Source: an uncultured Collinsella sp.
Lineage (GTDB): Bacteria > Actinomycetota > Coriobacteriia > Coriobacteriales > Coriobacteriaceae
Direction: 5' to 3'
Length of the DNA stretch: 53,854 nucleotides
NCBI GenBank assembly: GCA_958346935.1
Contig: CATVTM010000006.1
Coordinates: forward strand, 1 to 53,854
The notes beneath the pieces were generated by a model. It was not told the origin of the DNA. It worked only from the letters and a program-made list of their open reading frames with translations, and did no database searches. A program made the translations under genes and the position numbers. Of this stretch, positions 42,225 to 52,900 are shown piece by piece (position 1 is the first letter of the stretch; each line of letters starts with the position of its first letter).

Positions 42225-45200
42225 ATGGATCTTTCGACTTTGATGCCGCAACAGCTGCAGATCGTCAAAACGCTCGACCGTCCGCTGTTTGTTTCGGCAG
42301 GTGCCGGTTCGGGCAAGACCTTTACCCTCACGCGCCGCATCGTCTACGCGCTCTCGCCCGAATCCGGTCCGTTCGTTGAGCATCTGGACCAGGTGCTCGC
42401 CATTACCTTTACCAAAGATGCCGCGGCCGAGATCCGTGACCGCGTGCGTCGTGCGCTTATCGACGAGGGTATGGACGAAGAGGCCCTGACCGTCGACGAC
42501 GCTTGGATCTCGACCATTCACGGCATGTGCTCGCGTATCCTGCGCGCGCACGCGCTGGAGCTGGGCATCGATCCCGAGTTCACGGTGCTTACCGATACCG
42601 ATGAGCTTATGGATCAGGCTGTCGAGCATGTGCTGGGGCGCGCGACGGCGCCCGATGCCGCGCCTGAGCTCGCCGCCCCGCTTAAGGCCCTCTACGCTTG
42701 GTATCCCATGGCGGGCGAGGGCGGGCCGTTTGGCGCCGGTACCACCATCAAAGGGCTGGTGCGCGACCTGCTGGAGCTATCGAGCCAGCTGCCGGGCGGC
42801 ATGGACGATGTGTGCGTGGCGCGCGGCCAGGCTGACACCTCTGCGCTTGCCGACGCCTATCGCGCGGCGTTGGGTGCGAGCAAGGCCGCGACCGAGAAAG
42901 CGCAGGTGGCACTCGATGCCATCGACGCGTTTGAGGCGAGCGGCAAAACCATGGAGGATGCGGCGCGACTCATGATGTCGTGCAGCATGCCTCGGGCGAG
43001 CAAAGCGTTCCCCAAGGAGCAGGCCGAGCTGCTCAAGGCCGAGGCTGCCGATGCATTTATCAATATCGTGCTCGCCTGCGGTGGTCCCGCGCTCGATGCA
43101 CTGGTGGGGCTTGCTCGTGCTGTGGAGGCGGAATACCGCGCGCTCAAGGCTGACCAGTCCGCGCTTGATAACAACGACCTGCTGCGCATGGCGTACGAGG
43201 CGCTGCGCGATTATCCCGCCATCCGAGCGGCCTATGAGGGTCGCTTTAAGATGGTCATGATCGATGAGTTCCAGGATACCGACCAGATGCAGGTCGATTT
43301 GATCCGTTACCTGACGGGCGCGGGGGAGCGCGCACTGTGCACCGTAGGCGATGCGCAGCAGTCGATCTACCGCTTCCGTGGTGCCGAGGTCGAGGTGTTC
43401 CGTCGCCAGGAGCGCAAGGTGGGTTCGACGACGGCGCCCGAGACGGTCGCCACGTCCGATGCCCCCGCCGGCGAGCTCGTCAAGCTTGTACGCAACTTCC
43501 GCAGCCACGACGAGGTGCTGCGCTATGTGGCGCGCGTCTTTGACGGCGACACCGGTGGTTTGATGCAGGGGTTCTTGGATCTTGAACCGAGCGACAAACG
43601 CGAGGACAAGCTCAAGGCGAAGGCATCGCGCCGCCAGTCGATCTTCGTTGCCGGTGGCAGTACGCAGGAGCGAACGCAGGCGAAAGCTCGCGCGATTGCG
43701 GAGCGATTCCAAGCACTCGTTAAAGCGGGCCAGCCCCAGGGCGGTATGGTGCTGCTGCTGGGGCGCATGACCAATGCCGATATCTATGCGCAAGCCTTCC
43801 GCGACCAAGGGCTCGACTGCGTGATCGCAGGCGGCTCGGTCTTTGCCCAGGCAGCTGAGGTTCAGACGGTGCGTGCCCTGGTGTGCGCGCTTGCCAATCC
43901 GGCCGATACGGCGCAGGGCCTCATGCCGCTGCTGGCATCGCCGATGTTTGCGCTGGGCGCCCAGGAGTTTTTGGCGCTGGCGACCAAGCTTGACGATCAG
44001 ACGGGGGAGACCTCGCGCCGCAACATCGATGCGGGCATCATGAGCGATTCCGATGTGCCGGGCCTGCAAAACCTGCCGCTCGTGACGCGCGCCCGCGAGG
44101 TGCTGCGCTACGCGCTTCGCCGTGTGGGGCGCGATTCGTTCGCCGCCATCGCGCGCGATACTGTCAACGCCTCCGGCTGGTTTGTGCGTCTGGCACAGCG
44201 TGGTCCCGAGGGCAAGGCCATTGCCGCCAACGTGCTTAAGGCGCTCGATGCCGTGGCCGAGGCGGAGGCCGAGTTCGGTAACTCGCCGCGTTCCATTGCG
44301 CTTGCCTTCGACCGCTTCTTGGCGGGCAAGGAGGCCCCAGGCGCCCTCAACGAGGAGGGCGACGGCGCGGTGCGCATCATGACCGTGCATGCGTCCAAGG
44401 GCCTGGAGTATCCGGTCGTAGCGGTTGCCGAGTGCTTTGGCGTGCGCAAATCGTCCGGTGCGGCGCAGATGGGCCGCGTCGACGGTGGGGCGCAGGTCGT
44501 GGCGCTGCCGGCACGCTTCGACGGCGTTAAACTCGCGGACGGCACGTTCGTAAAGGGCGATGACGTCAAAAAGCAGTTTGAGCATGCGTTTAAGGGTAAG
44601 GGCACGTCGCTATGGTTGCCGCCGGAGCTCATGGAGGATGTCTGCGCGACGGGTTCTCCCGCCGAGGCATTCGTTCGCCTGCGCAACGACGACCTGCAGC
44701 TTTCGCTCGAGGAGCGGGCTCGCTTGCTCTATGTCGCCATGACGCGTGCGCGAGAGCTGGTCATTCTGGCGATGGATGCCGGCGTGAGCCGTGGCAAGGT
44801 GACGGCGCCGACCTTCGATGTCGAGACGGATCTGACCTACGACGTGCTGCGCCGCATCCTGCCGACCGACGCTTTGGACATGCCGCAGCTCGATGCCGAC
44901 CGCCTGGTGTTCGACAACTCCCAGCCGGGCGACTACGAGCTCATTTCGCTTTCGGACTTTACCTTTGGCGAGCAGGCGTTTGAGGCCAACGCTTCGCTGG
45001 ATGCCGAGGGCAGGCTTGTCCGCGGCGATGCGGAGCCGGAGGGTGCCGGTGCAGATGCCCGCGCCGCCGTTCCCGGTCCTGCCGACCCCGAGCCCGATGC
45101 GTTTGAGCTCGTGTATCCCCAGGCGGTGGGCGTGCGCATGGGCACCTGCCCGTATCCGGCGCGCGATTCGTACAGCTACTCGTCAATCGCCGCGGCGCTG

Positions 45201-45857
45201 CATGCCGAGTCCGAGGACCGTGCCGCCGAGGCACACGTGCCCATGGACGAGGCCGGCGATGATGCGGAGTCGGATGGTTTCGAGATGACGGATGCAGGCG
45301 TGGCCGCCGTTGAGCCCGCCGGCAACCCCATGGCGCTGGGCTCGGCGTTCCATGCCGCCTGCCAGTGGCTGATCGAGATGGGTGCCGATGAGCTGCCCGC
45401 CGCGCGTGCCGATGCGCTGGCGCGTCTGTGGCGCCTGACGCCGGAGCAGCGCGAGCGCTTCGACGTTGCCCTGGACCGCTGGCTCAAGTCGGCGGTCCGT
45501 GCCGAGCTGCTTGCCTGGCCGTGCGTTCGCGCCGAGGTGCCGTTTTTTTCGCTGGGCTGCGAGGACGAGGACATCGCTCGCTACGGTGCATATGCCGAAG
45601 GCGCCATCGACGCTTTGGCGACGAACCCGGCGGATTCGTCACGCGCGCTGGTCATCGACTACAAGACGGGTGGCACACCAGACGAGACGCCGGAGCAGCT
45701 GCGGGAGAAGCATGCCCTGCAGGCGCGCGTCTATTCGGACGTTCTGCACAAGGCGGGCTATGAGACGGTGACCGTCAAGTTCGTCCGCGTGGAGCAGCCG
45801 GATCCGACCCTCTTCGTCGAACCCGCCGAGCCTCAGGTAGTCACCTACAACCTCTAG
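42225..45857 (+). CDS. addA: AddA-like UvrD helicase-nuclease
   Basis: The 1210-residue protein is a superfamily 1 helicase with a C-terminal nuclease, close in length to Bacillus AddA (1232 residues). Walker A is AGAGSGKT (about 25-32), followed by TFTKDAAAEIRDRV, Walker B MVMIDEFQDTDQ (about 342), DAQQSIYRFRGA, VHASKGLEYPVV and VAMTRARE. The nuclease domain has FHAACQWL and VIDYKTGG (about 1142). It begins three bases after addB, and its AAGGAGGG ribosome site lies inside the addB end, so the two are co-translated. Two long hairpins follow the stop. Confidence 0.88.
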   Translation: MDLSTLMPQQLQIVKTLDRPLFVSAGAGSGKTFTLTRRIVYALSPESGPFVEHLDQVLAITFTKDAAAEIRDRVRRALIDEGMDEEALTVDDAWISTIHGMCSRILRAHALELGIDPEFTVLTDTDELMDQAVEHVLGRATAPDAAPELAAPLKALYAWYPMAGEGGPFGAGTTIKGLVRDLLELSSQLPGGMDDVCVARGQADTSALADAYRAALGASKAATEKAQVALDAIDAFEASGKTMEDAARLMMSCSMPRASKAFPKEQAELLKAEAADAFINIVLACGGPALDALVGLARAVEAEYRALKADQSALDNNDLLRMAYEALRDYPAIRAAYEGRFKMVMIDEFQDTDQMQVDLIRYLTGAGERALCTVGDAQQSIYRFRGAEVEVFRRQERKVGSTTAPETVATSDAPAGELVKLVRNFRSHDEVLRYVARVFDGDTGGLMQGFLDLEPSDKREDKLKAKASRRQSIFVAGGSTQERTQAKARAIAERFQALVKAGQPQGGMVLLLGRMTNADIYAQAFRDQGLDCVIAGGSVFAQAAEVQTVRALVCALANPADTAQGLMPLLASPMFALGAQEFLALATKLDDQTGETSRRNIDAGIMSDSDVPGLQNLPLVTRAREVLRYALRRVGRDSFAAIARDTVNASGWFVRLAQRGPEGKAIAANVLKALDAVAEAEAEFGNSPRSIALAFDRFLAGKEAPGALNEEGDGAVRIMTVHASKGLEYPVVAVAECFGVRKSSGAAQMGRVDGGAQVVALPARFDGVKLADGTFVKGDDVKKQFEHAFKGKGTSLWLPPELMEDVCATGSPAEAFVRLRNDDLQLSLEERARLLYVAMTRARELVILAMDAGVSRGKVTAPTFDVETDLTYDVLRRILPTDALDMPQLDADRLVFDNSQPGDYELISLSDFTFGEQAFEANASLDAEGRLVRGDAEPEGAGADARAAVPGPADPEPDAFELVYPQAVGVRMGTCPYPARDSYSYSSIAAALHAESEDRAAEAHVPMDEAGDDAESDGFEMTDAGVAAVEPAGNPMALGSAFHAACQWLIEMGADELPAARADALARLWRLTPEQRERFDVALDRWLKSAVRAELLAWPCVRAEVPFFSLGCEDEDIARYGAYAEGAIDALATNPADSSRALVIDYKTGGTPDETPEQLREKHALQARVYSDVLHKAGYETVTVKFVRVEQPDPTLFVEPAEPQVVTYNL

Positions 45858-45868
45858 CCCTCAATAAC

Positions 45869-45931
45869 TTGCGGTGGAATACGGACTGTTTTGGCCAGAA
45901 AAGCCGCCAATCAGTCCGTATTTCACCGCAA
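45869..45931. repeat. 20-bp inverted repeat (GTTGCGGTGAAATA family), copy 2
   Basis: The arms at 45869-45888 (TTGCGGTGGAATACGGACTG) and 45912-45931 pair fully apart from one G-T wobble, around a 23-base loop. The variable core is CGGACT here, compared with GGGACT in the copy at 34731. Confidence 0.9.
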
Positions 45932-45958
45932 TTCAGGAGGGTCGCTCGGGCCCTTTGA

Positions 45959-46025
45959 AGTTGCGGTGGAATAGTTCCTGTTTTACGGCTCAGAAGGGCC
46001 AAACAGGAACTATTTCACCGCAACT
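45959..46025. repeat. 25-bp inverted repeat (GTTGCGGTGAAATA family), copy 3
   Basis: The arms at 45959-45983 and 46001-46025 pair fully apart from one G-T wobble at the same stem position as in copy 2. The loop is 17 bases. The variable core is GTTCCT, matched by AGGAAC on the other arm. It lies between addA and dnaE. Confidence 0.9.
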
Positions 46026-46123
46026 CAATAGGAGCCGTGTGGGTTTGGCTAGGTTCGGGTGCTGTCCGTGCCGTGCGGTAAAATCGTTCAGTCAGAACAC
46101 GAACCCGCATCGGAGCTCATCAC

Positions 46124-49100
46124 ATGGCATTCGTCCATCTGCACAATCACACTGTCTTCTCCATGCTCGACGGCGCAACCCGTATCCAGGATATGGTCAA
46201 CCGCGCTGTTGAGCTGGGCATGCCCGCCGTGGCCATTACCGACCACGGTTACATGTACGGCGTGCCCGACCTGGCGCTGGCCTGCGACGCCGTTAACCAC
46301 AACACGCCCGAGTACAAAACGTGGAGCCACGACAAGGCCTTCTTGGAAAAGGACCGCCGCGACGAGCTGGAGGAGCCCGATCCCGAGGCCAACCCGCGCG
46401 AGCATGCCCAGTATGTGAAGGACATGGCCATGTGGGACGAGAAGGGCAACATCGACGAGCTCAAGCCGCCGCTGGTCATCAAGCCCATCTTTGGCTGCGA
46501 GGTCTACTTTACGCCGGACGAGACCCTTGCTCGCGACCACAAGCCCGAGCTCTACCACATGATTCTTCTGGCCAAGGACCAGGAGGGCTACGTCAACCTG
46601 ATGCAGACGGTTTCCGAGGCCGCCGTGCAGGGCTTTTACTACAAGCCGCGTGTGACGCTCGACAACCTGCGCCGCCACGCCAAAGGCATGATCTGCACGA
46701 GCGCCTGCATTGCGGGCATCATCCCCAAATACATCGACCGTGGTGACATGGAAGGCGCCATCAAATGGGCCGAGACCTTCCGTGACACCTTCGAGCCCGG
46801 CGACTTCTACATCGAGATCCAGGAACATGGCATCACCACCGACAACGGCCTGACCGATGAGCAGATGGACCGCACGCTCATCGACATCGCCAAACAGGTG
46901 GGCGTCAAGGTTATCGCCACCAACGACTTCCACTACCTGCGCCGCGAGGACGCGCCCGTGCAGGACGTCATCATGTGCATTGGCATGAACGCCAAAGTCG
47001 ACGACCCCAACCGCATGCGCATGACTGGCTCGGAGTTTTACATGAAGACCGAGGAGGAGATGCGGGCAATGTTCCCGTATTGCCCCGAGGCCTGCGACAA
47101 CACGCTCGAGATCGCCGACAAGTGCTACGTCGAGCTCGACTGGGACTCCATCATCCTGCCGCGCTTCCCGCTGCTCGATCCCGGAGAGACGCACGAGAGC
47201 CAGTTCCGCCGCGAGTGCGAGAAGGGCCTGCGCCAGCACTACGGCGACGACTGGGCCACGCGCGAGATCGGTGGCGTCAACATCAAAGAGCGCTTTGAGT
47301 ACGAATACAAGGTCATTTGCGACAAGGGCTTTGCCGCCTACTTCTTGATCGTTGCCGAGTACGTGCAATGGGCCAAGGACAACGGCATCGGCGTCGGCCC
47401 CGGCCGTGGCTCGGCCGCCGGCGCTATCGTCGCCTACGCCATGAACATCACCGCGTTCGACCCGCTCGAGAACGGCCTAATGTTCGAGAGGTTCCTGTCG
47501 CCGCAGCGTACCGAGATGCCCGATATCGATATGGACTTCGACGATGAGCGGCGCCTCGAGGTCGTGGAGCACGTTCGCCAGCTCTACGGCCCCGAGAAGG
47601 TCACCCACGTCATCACCTACTCGACCATCAAGGCCAAGCAGGCCATCAACGACGCCGCGCGCGTCCTGGACTACCCGGTCTACATGGGTCAGCGCCTGTC
47701 CAAGATGGTCTCGAGCGACCCCAAGGTCAAGCTCAAGCAGGTACTCGAAAAACAACCCGGCAAAGAGGATCTGTTTAACCCCGACTTTGCCGAGGCCTAT
47801 AAAAAGGACGACGACGCCCGCCGCATCATCGACACGGCGCTCTCGATTGAGGGCCTCACCCGTGGCGAGGGCGTGCACGCGTGCGCCGTTCTGATCTGCC
47901 GCGACCCCGTCAACGAGCATGTGCCCACCAAGCTCGACACCAAGGGCGGCGTCGAGATTACCCAGTACGAGGGCCATACCGTTGCCGACATGGGCCTGCT
48001 CAAGATGGACTTCTTGGGCCTGCGCACGCTGACGGTTATCTCCAAGGCCAAGGCAAACATCAAAAAGAACTTCGGCATCGACATCAAAGAGGAAGAGATC
48101 CCCTTTGACGATCCCGAGATCTTTAAGCTCATGGGTTCCGGCCACACCGCCGGCGTCTTCCAGGTCGAGTCCGCCGGCATGACGGCCACGATCAAGAACA
48201 TGAAGCCCACCGAGTACAAGCACGTCGTGGCATTGATCGCTCTGTACCGCCCGGGCCCGCTGGGCGCCGGCATGGTTTCGTCCTACATCAACCGTATGAA
48301 CGGCAAGGAGCCGGCCGTCTCCTACGACGACCGCCTGGACGACATCCTGGGCGAAACCTACGGCACCATGGTCTACCAGGAGCAGGTTATGCTCATCTCC
48401 GTCGAGATGTGCGGCTTCTCCAAGGGCGAATCGGACTCGCGTATCCGTAAGCCCGTGGCTAAGAAAAAGATCAAGCTGCTCACGTCGACGGTACTCCACT
48501 GGGAGGATGGCTCGGACGAGACCACCTACGACCACTGGATGAACGGCGCTATCAAGAACAACTATACGCGCGAGGTCGCCCAGAAGATTTGGGACGATGT
48601 TCTCGAGTTCGCATCTTACGCCTTTAACAAGTCGCACTCCGCCGGCTACGCCATCCTGGTTATGCAGACGGCGTGGCTCAAGGCGCACTATCCGCACGAG
48701 TACATGGCGGCCGTTCTGACGTCCTATACGGGCAAGACCGACAAGATCGTTCACTACGTCTCGGCGTGCCGTCACGACGGCATCCCCGTGCTTTCGCCAG
48801 ATGTCAACGAGTCCGGTACCGAGTTCACGGCTACCAAGGAGGGCGTGCGTTTTGGTCTGGCCGGCATTCGCGGCGTGGGCACCGGCGTGGCGCAGACGAT
48901 TATCGCCGAGCGCGAGGCGGGCGGACCGTTTAAGACGCTGCACGACTTTGTCGAGCGCGTGGACTCGAGCCAGGCCAACCGCCGCGTAATCGAATCGCTG
49001 ATCAAGGCAGGCGCCTTCGACTCCACGGGGTATCCGCGTCGCCAGATGATGCACTTTGTGGACAAGAACAACCCCGAGAACATCATCGATGCCGCGGTAA

Positions 49101-49927
49101 AGCGCCAAAAGGACCGCGCGAGCGGCCAAACGTCGTTCTTCGACATGTTCGGCGACGTTGAGGGCTCGGGCTTTGAGGTGAGCGTGCCCGATCCGGATGG
49201 CCAGGAATGGGACCGCCACCTTAAGCTGAGCCAGGAGAAGGAAGTTCTGGGCATCTATGTCTCGGACCACCCGCTGCGCCCGTTTGAGTATGCACTAGCC
49301 AAGGCGCGCGACTTCTCGTTCTCGCAGATCGATACCGGGTACGAAGTGCAGAACCCCACGGGCGGCACCATCAACCAGGAGATTCCCGAGGGCAAGGCGC
49401 TGTGGTGGGCCGGCATGGTCTCGAGCGTGTCCAAGCGCGTGACCAAAAACGGCGATCCCATGGGTATCGTGCAGCTCGAGGACATGGAGGGCGAGGCCAC
49501 GGTCGTGGTGTTCCCCAAGACCTACAAGGAGGCCGAGGGGTACCTGTACGGCGAGGTCGATCCCGAGACCGGCGCGCAGCTGTCCGATGCCTTTGTGCGC
49601 ATTAAGGGCAAGCTCGAGCGCTCGGACCGCGGCGACCAGATCATCGCGCAGGAGATCGTGCCGCTCGAGCTCAACGAGGAGAACAACAAGCCCAAGGTGT
49701 TTGAGGTCATGGTGCCCAACAGCCGCTTTAGCCAGGGCAATATGGCGCGCCTGGCCACGGTGCTCACTACCAACCCGGGCGGCGACCGCGTGGAGATCTT
49801 TATTGAGCAAGTCGACGGGCGCGTGCTACGTGCCGAGGTACCGGCCAAGGTCAACGCACGCTCGATTCCGCTGCTGGCAGAGGCAAAGGCGATTGTGGGT
49901 AACCAGGGCCGCGTGACGGTTATCTAA
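46124..49927 (+). CDS. dnaE: DNA polymerase III alpha subunit
   Basis: This 1267-residue replicative polymerase starts with a PHP domain (HLHNHTVFSMLDG at 5-17, then TDHG and NDFHYL) that retains the metal-binding residues usual in bacteria with PHP proofreading. The polymerase catalytic aspartates are in PDIDMDFDDERR (about 465), preceded by GPGRGSAAGAIVAY. The C-terminal end has the helix-hairpin-helix and OB-fold regions (WWAGMVSSVSKRVTKNGDPMG...). A TAAAAT -10-like element lies at 46079-46084. GGAG lies eight bases before the ATG. Confidence 0.96.
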   Translation: MAFVHLHNHTVFSMLDGATRIQDMVNRAVELGMPAVAITDHGYMYGVPDLALACDAVNHNTPEYKTWSHDKAFLEKDRRDELEEPDPEANPREHAQYVKDMAMWDEKGNIDELKPPLVIKPIFGCEVYFTPDETLARDHKPELYHMILLAKDQEGYVNLMQTVSEAAVQGFYYKPRVTLDNLRRHAKGMICTSACIAGIIPKYIDRGDMEGAIKWAETFRDTFEPGDFYIEIQEHGITTDNGLTDEQMDRTLIDIAKQVGVKVIATNDFHYLRREDAPVQDVIMCIGMNAKVDDPNRMRMTGSEFYMKTEEEMRAMFPYCPEACDNTLEIADKCYVELDWDSIILPRFPLLDPGETHESQFRRECEKGLRQHYGDDWATREIGGVNIKERFEYEYKVICDKGFAAYFLIVAEYVQWAKDNGIGVGPGRGSAAGAIVAYAMNITAFDPLENGLMFERFLSPQRTEMPDIDMDFDDERRLEVVEHVRQLYGPEKVTHVITYSTIKAKQAINDAARVLDYPVYMGQRLSKMVSSDPKVKLKQVLEKQPGKEDLFNPDFAEAYKKDDDARRIIDTALSIEGLTRGEGVHACAVLICRDPVNEHVPTKLDTKGGVEITQYEGHTVADMGLLKMDFLGLRTLTVISKAKANIKKNFGIDIKEEEIPFDDPEIFKLMGSGHTAGVFQVESAGMTATIKNMKPTEYKHVVALIALYRPGPLGAGMVSSYINRMNGKEPAVSYDDRLDDILGETYGTMVYQEQVMLISVEMCGFSKGESDSRIRKPVAKKKIKLLTSTVLHWEDGSDETTYDHWMNGAIKNNYTREVAQKIWDDVLEFASYAFNKSHSAGYAILVMQTAWLKAHYPHEYMAAVLTSYTGKTDKIVHYVSACRHDGIPVLSPDVNESGTEFTATKEGVRFGLAGIRGVGTGVAQTIIAEREAGGPFKTLHDFVERVDSSQANRRVIESLIKAGAFDSTGYPRRQMMHFVDKNNPENIIDAAVKRQKDRASGQTSFFDMFGDVEGSGFEVSVPDPDGQEWDRHLKLSQEKEVLGIYVSDHPLRPFEYALAKARDFSFSQIDTGYEVQNPTGGTINQEIPEGKALWWAGMVSSVSKRVTKNGDPMGIVQLEDMEGEATVVVFPKTYKEAEGYLYGEVDPETGAQLSDAFVRIKGKLERSDRGDQIIAQEIVPLELNEENNKPKVFEVMVPNSRFSQGNMARLATVLTTNPGGDRVEIFIEQVDGRVLRAEVPAKVNARSIPLLAEAKAIVGNQGRVTVI

Positions 49928-49955
49928 GCTACCCGGGGTGAGATTGGAGGAAGTG

Positions 49956-52900
49956 ATGGCGCAGGGGACGTTTGTGCAGGCGCTCCGGAAAGAGGCGGCG
50001 CTGAGCGGCACCTTTATGAAGGGGCGTTCGCTCATGCTCAACGGCGCCGTGCTGTCGATCGAGGACAGCGGCTCGCGCTTCTCCAAAAACGTGACGGTTG
50101 AGGGCTCGGTGCGCGGTTCGCGCGGCGACCTGTACAAGACGCACGTGGCGCTCGACATGGACGAGCACGAGGTGATCGACTACGACTGCGATTGCCCCGC
50201 CGCCTATCGTTACCCCGGTATGTGCAAGCACGCTATTGCCACGGCTCTGGCGTATTTGGATGCCAGCGGCGCCGAGCCCGTCGAAGGTTTGCGCACGCCG
50301 GTCCGCACGTTTACGGCGCAGCCGAAACAGCCCGCGCGCACCGCGCCCAAAGCGCCGGCCGTCAATCCCAACTTTCCCTTTCCGGCGCCCGTCCCCACGA
50401 GCCCGAGCCTTGTGGCGGCGCTCTCCGATCTTTCGGACGCGCGCATGGATGAGCTGGCGAGCATGCGCCGCAAGCTCGCCGGTGCCGTTGATCCCGACGC
50501 CCCCAAAGCGGCGTTGGAGCCCTCGTTGGTGCCGTACTACAATCCGCTGTTCGCCGACCGCTTTAGCTGGGCGCTCGAGTTTCGCATTCGCTGCGGTTCG
50601 GTGTCCTACGTGGTCAAGGATATCGACGGCATGGCCGACGCCTATGTTCGAGGCGGCACCTTCTCGTACGGCAAGAAGCTCACGTTTGTCCATACGCCCG
50701 AAGCCTTCGACGAGGTTTCGGTGCGCCTGCTCGACCTTGTTGTGGCAACGGTTGCGTATCTGAGCGACATCACGAGTTCGCGTTCGGCGTCGTACGATTT
50801 TGCCCGCAGCGGCTTTGTCGCCGAGCGCCAGCTGCCGCTGTCCGAGCATGACATCGTGTACATGCTGGACTTGCTGCGTGGCCGGACCATCTCCTTTGAG
50901 CCCGCCTGGTCGCGGGGGACGACGACGCATCGCACCTACGACGTGGCGGTTGAGCTATCTCCGCAAGGGGAGGACGAGGCGTCCGCTAAGCGCCCACCAC
51001 TCCTTGCCGCCAAAATCGCGCCGGCGGCCGGTGGTAGCTATGACCTGCGCCTGCCCGCCGATATGTACTGCTTTGCGTCGGGCGATGCTGCCTACTTGGT
51101 TGACACGCGCCGCGCGCGCCGTACCGACGCTGCATTTGCTCAGCATGCCGCACCTTTTTTGTCGCGCTTGCTGCCGTGCCGCACGCCCGCCCATATTGCC
51201 GCCGAGCAGGTGGGTGAGTTCTGCCGTATGGCGCTGCCCATTTTGCGCGACTACACCGACCTCACCGCGCCCGCCGCGCTCGATACCGTGGCGCCCGAGC
51301 CGAGCTTTGCCATGGCAATCGGCGTCGACGATGGGCTCGTGACCTGCAAAATTACGGTTACCTACGGCGATTGGTCGGCAGATCTCTTTAGCCTGGGCGC
51401 TCCGGGCAGTCCCTTTGAAGAGCAGCGCCCCGGCGTGCCGCCCCGCGACGTGGTGGCGGAGTTTCGCGTTATGGACACGGCTGCCATGTACTTCGATTTC
51501 CAAGAGGGCGGCCTGGCGTTTGAGGAGCGCGATGATGAGAGCTTGTTCTGCCTGCTGACCGAGGGTCTGTCCGCCCTGTCCGAGCTGGGCGAGGTCATGC
51601 TCAGCGACCGCCTGCGCCAGGTCTCGGTCCGCCCTGCGCCCAAGCTTTCGGTGCGTGCGACCGTCAAGAGTAACCTGCTCGACGTCGAGCTGGGCGCGAG
51701 CGGGCTTTCGGCGGCAGATCTTGCCATCTATCTGGACTCGTACAAGCGCCACCAGACGTTTGCGCGCCTGACGTCTGGCGACATCGTGCGCCTGGATGAG
51801 GGAGCGCGCGCCGCGTTTGGCCTTGCCGAAGATCTGGGTGTCGATGCCGTCGACCTGCTCGACGGCGTGTCGCTTCCCGCGTCGAGCACCCTTTTTGTCG
51901 ATAGCATGCTCGCGCGCACGCCGGCGCTCGAGGCCGATCGCGACGCTGCGTTCCGCCGTACCGTCGAGCGCCTGGACACGCTCGGCAAGATGGACTTTAC
52001 GGTGCCGGCATCGCTCAAGGCAACGATGCGCGGCTACCAGGTCGACGGATACCAGTGGCTCGGCTCGCTCGAACACCTGGGCCTTGGCGGCATCTTGGCC
52101 GACGACATGGGCCTGGGCAAAACGCTCCAGATGATCGCGCATATCCTGGCGCGCGTGGAGGCGGGGGACACCAAGCCCACGCTCGTGGTATGCCCGGCCT
52201 CACTCGTGTACAACTGGACTGCCGAGCTGGAGCGCTTTGCGCCCTCGCTCGATGTGTGCGCCATCGTGGGCGCCAAGGCGCAGCGTCGCGTGCAAATTGC
52301 CGGCGCTGCCGAGCACAACGTGGTCGTGACGTCGTATGACCTTATGCGCCGCGACATCGACGAATATGTCGAGCAGGATTTTGCCCGCGTGGTGCTCGAT
52401 GAGGCACAATACATTAAAAATCCGCTCACGCAGGTGGCGCGCGCTGCCAAGCGCCTGCCGGCCGGCGTGCGCTTTGCCCTGACGGGAACGCCCATCGAAA
52501 ACCGCCTGTCCGAGCTCTGGAGCATCTTCGACTTTTTGATGCCGGGCCTTTTGGGGACGCGCGAGTCGTTTGCCAAGCGCTTCGAAAGCCCGGTCGAGCA
52601 CGCCGAGGGTGACAGCGCCGCTCGCCTGCAGGCGCTCGTGTCGCCGTTTGTGCTGCGCCGTGTTAAGGAAGACGTGGTGGCCGACCTGCCCGAGAAGATC
52701 GAAGACACCGTCATGGCGCAGCTTACCGGCGAGCAGCGCAAGCTCTACCTGGCCAACCAGGACCGCATCGCCCAGCAGGTGCAGCACCGCGAGGCTGGGG
52801 AGTTTAAGAAGGACAAACTCAAGGTGCTCGCCGAGCTCACCAAGCTGCGCCAGATCTGCTGCGACCCGCGTCTACACTACGAGGATTACAAGGCGGGGAG

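Noticed and set aside
42777..44585. Minus-strand frame of 602 codons opposite addA
   Set aside because: It lies wholly inside addA, whose helicase motifs are intact, and has no recognisable domain.
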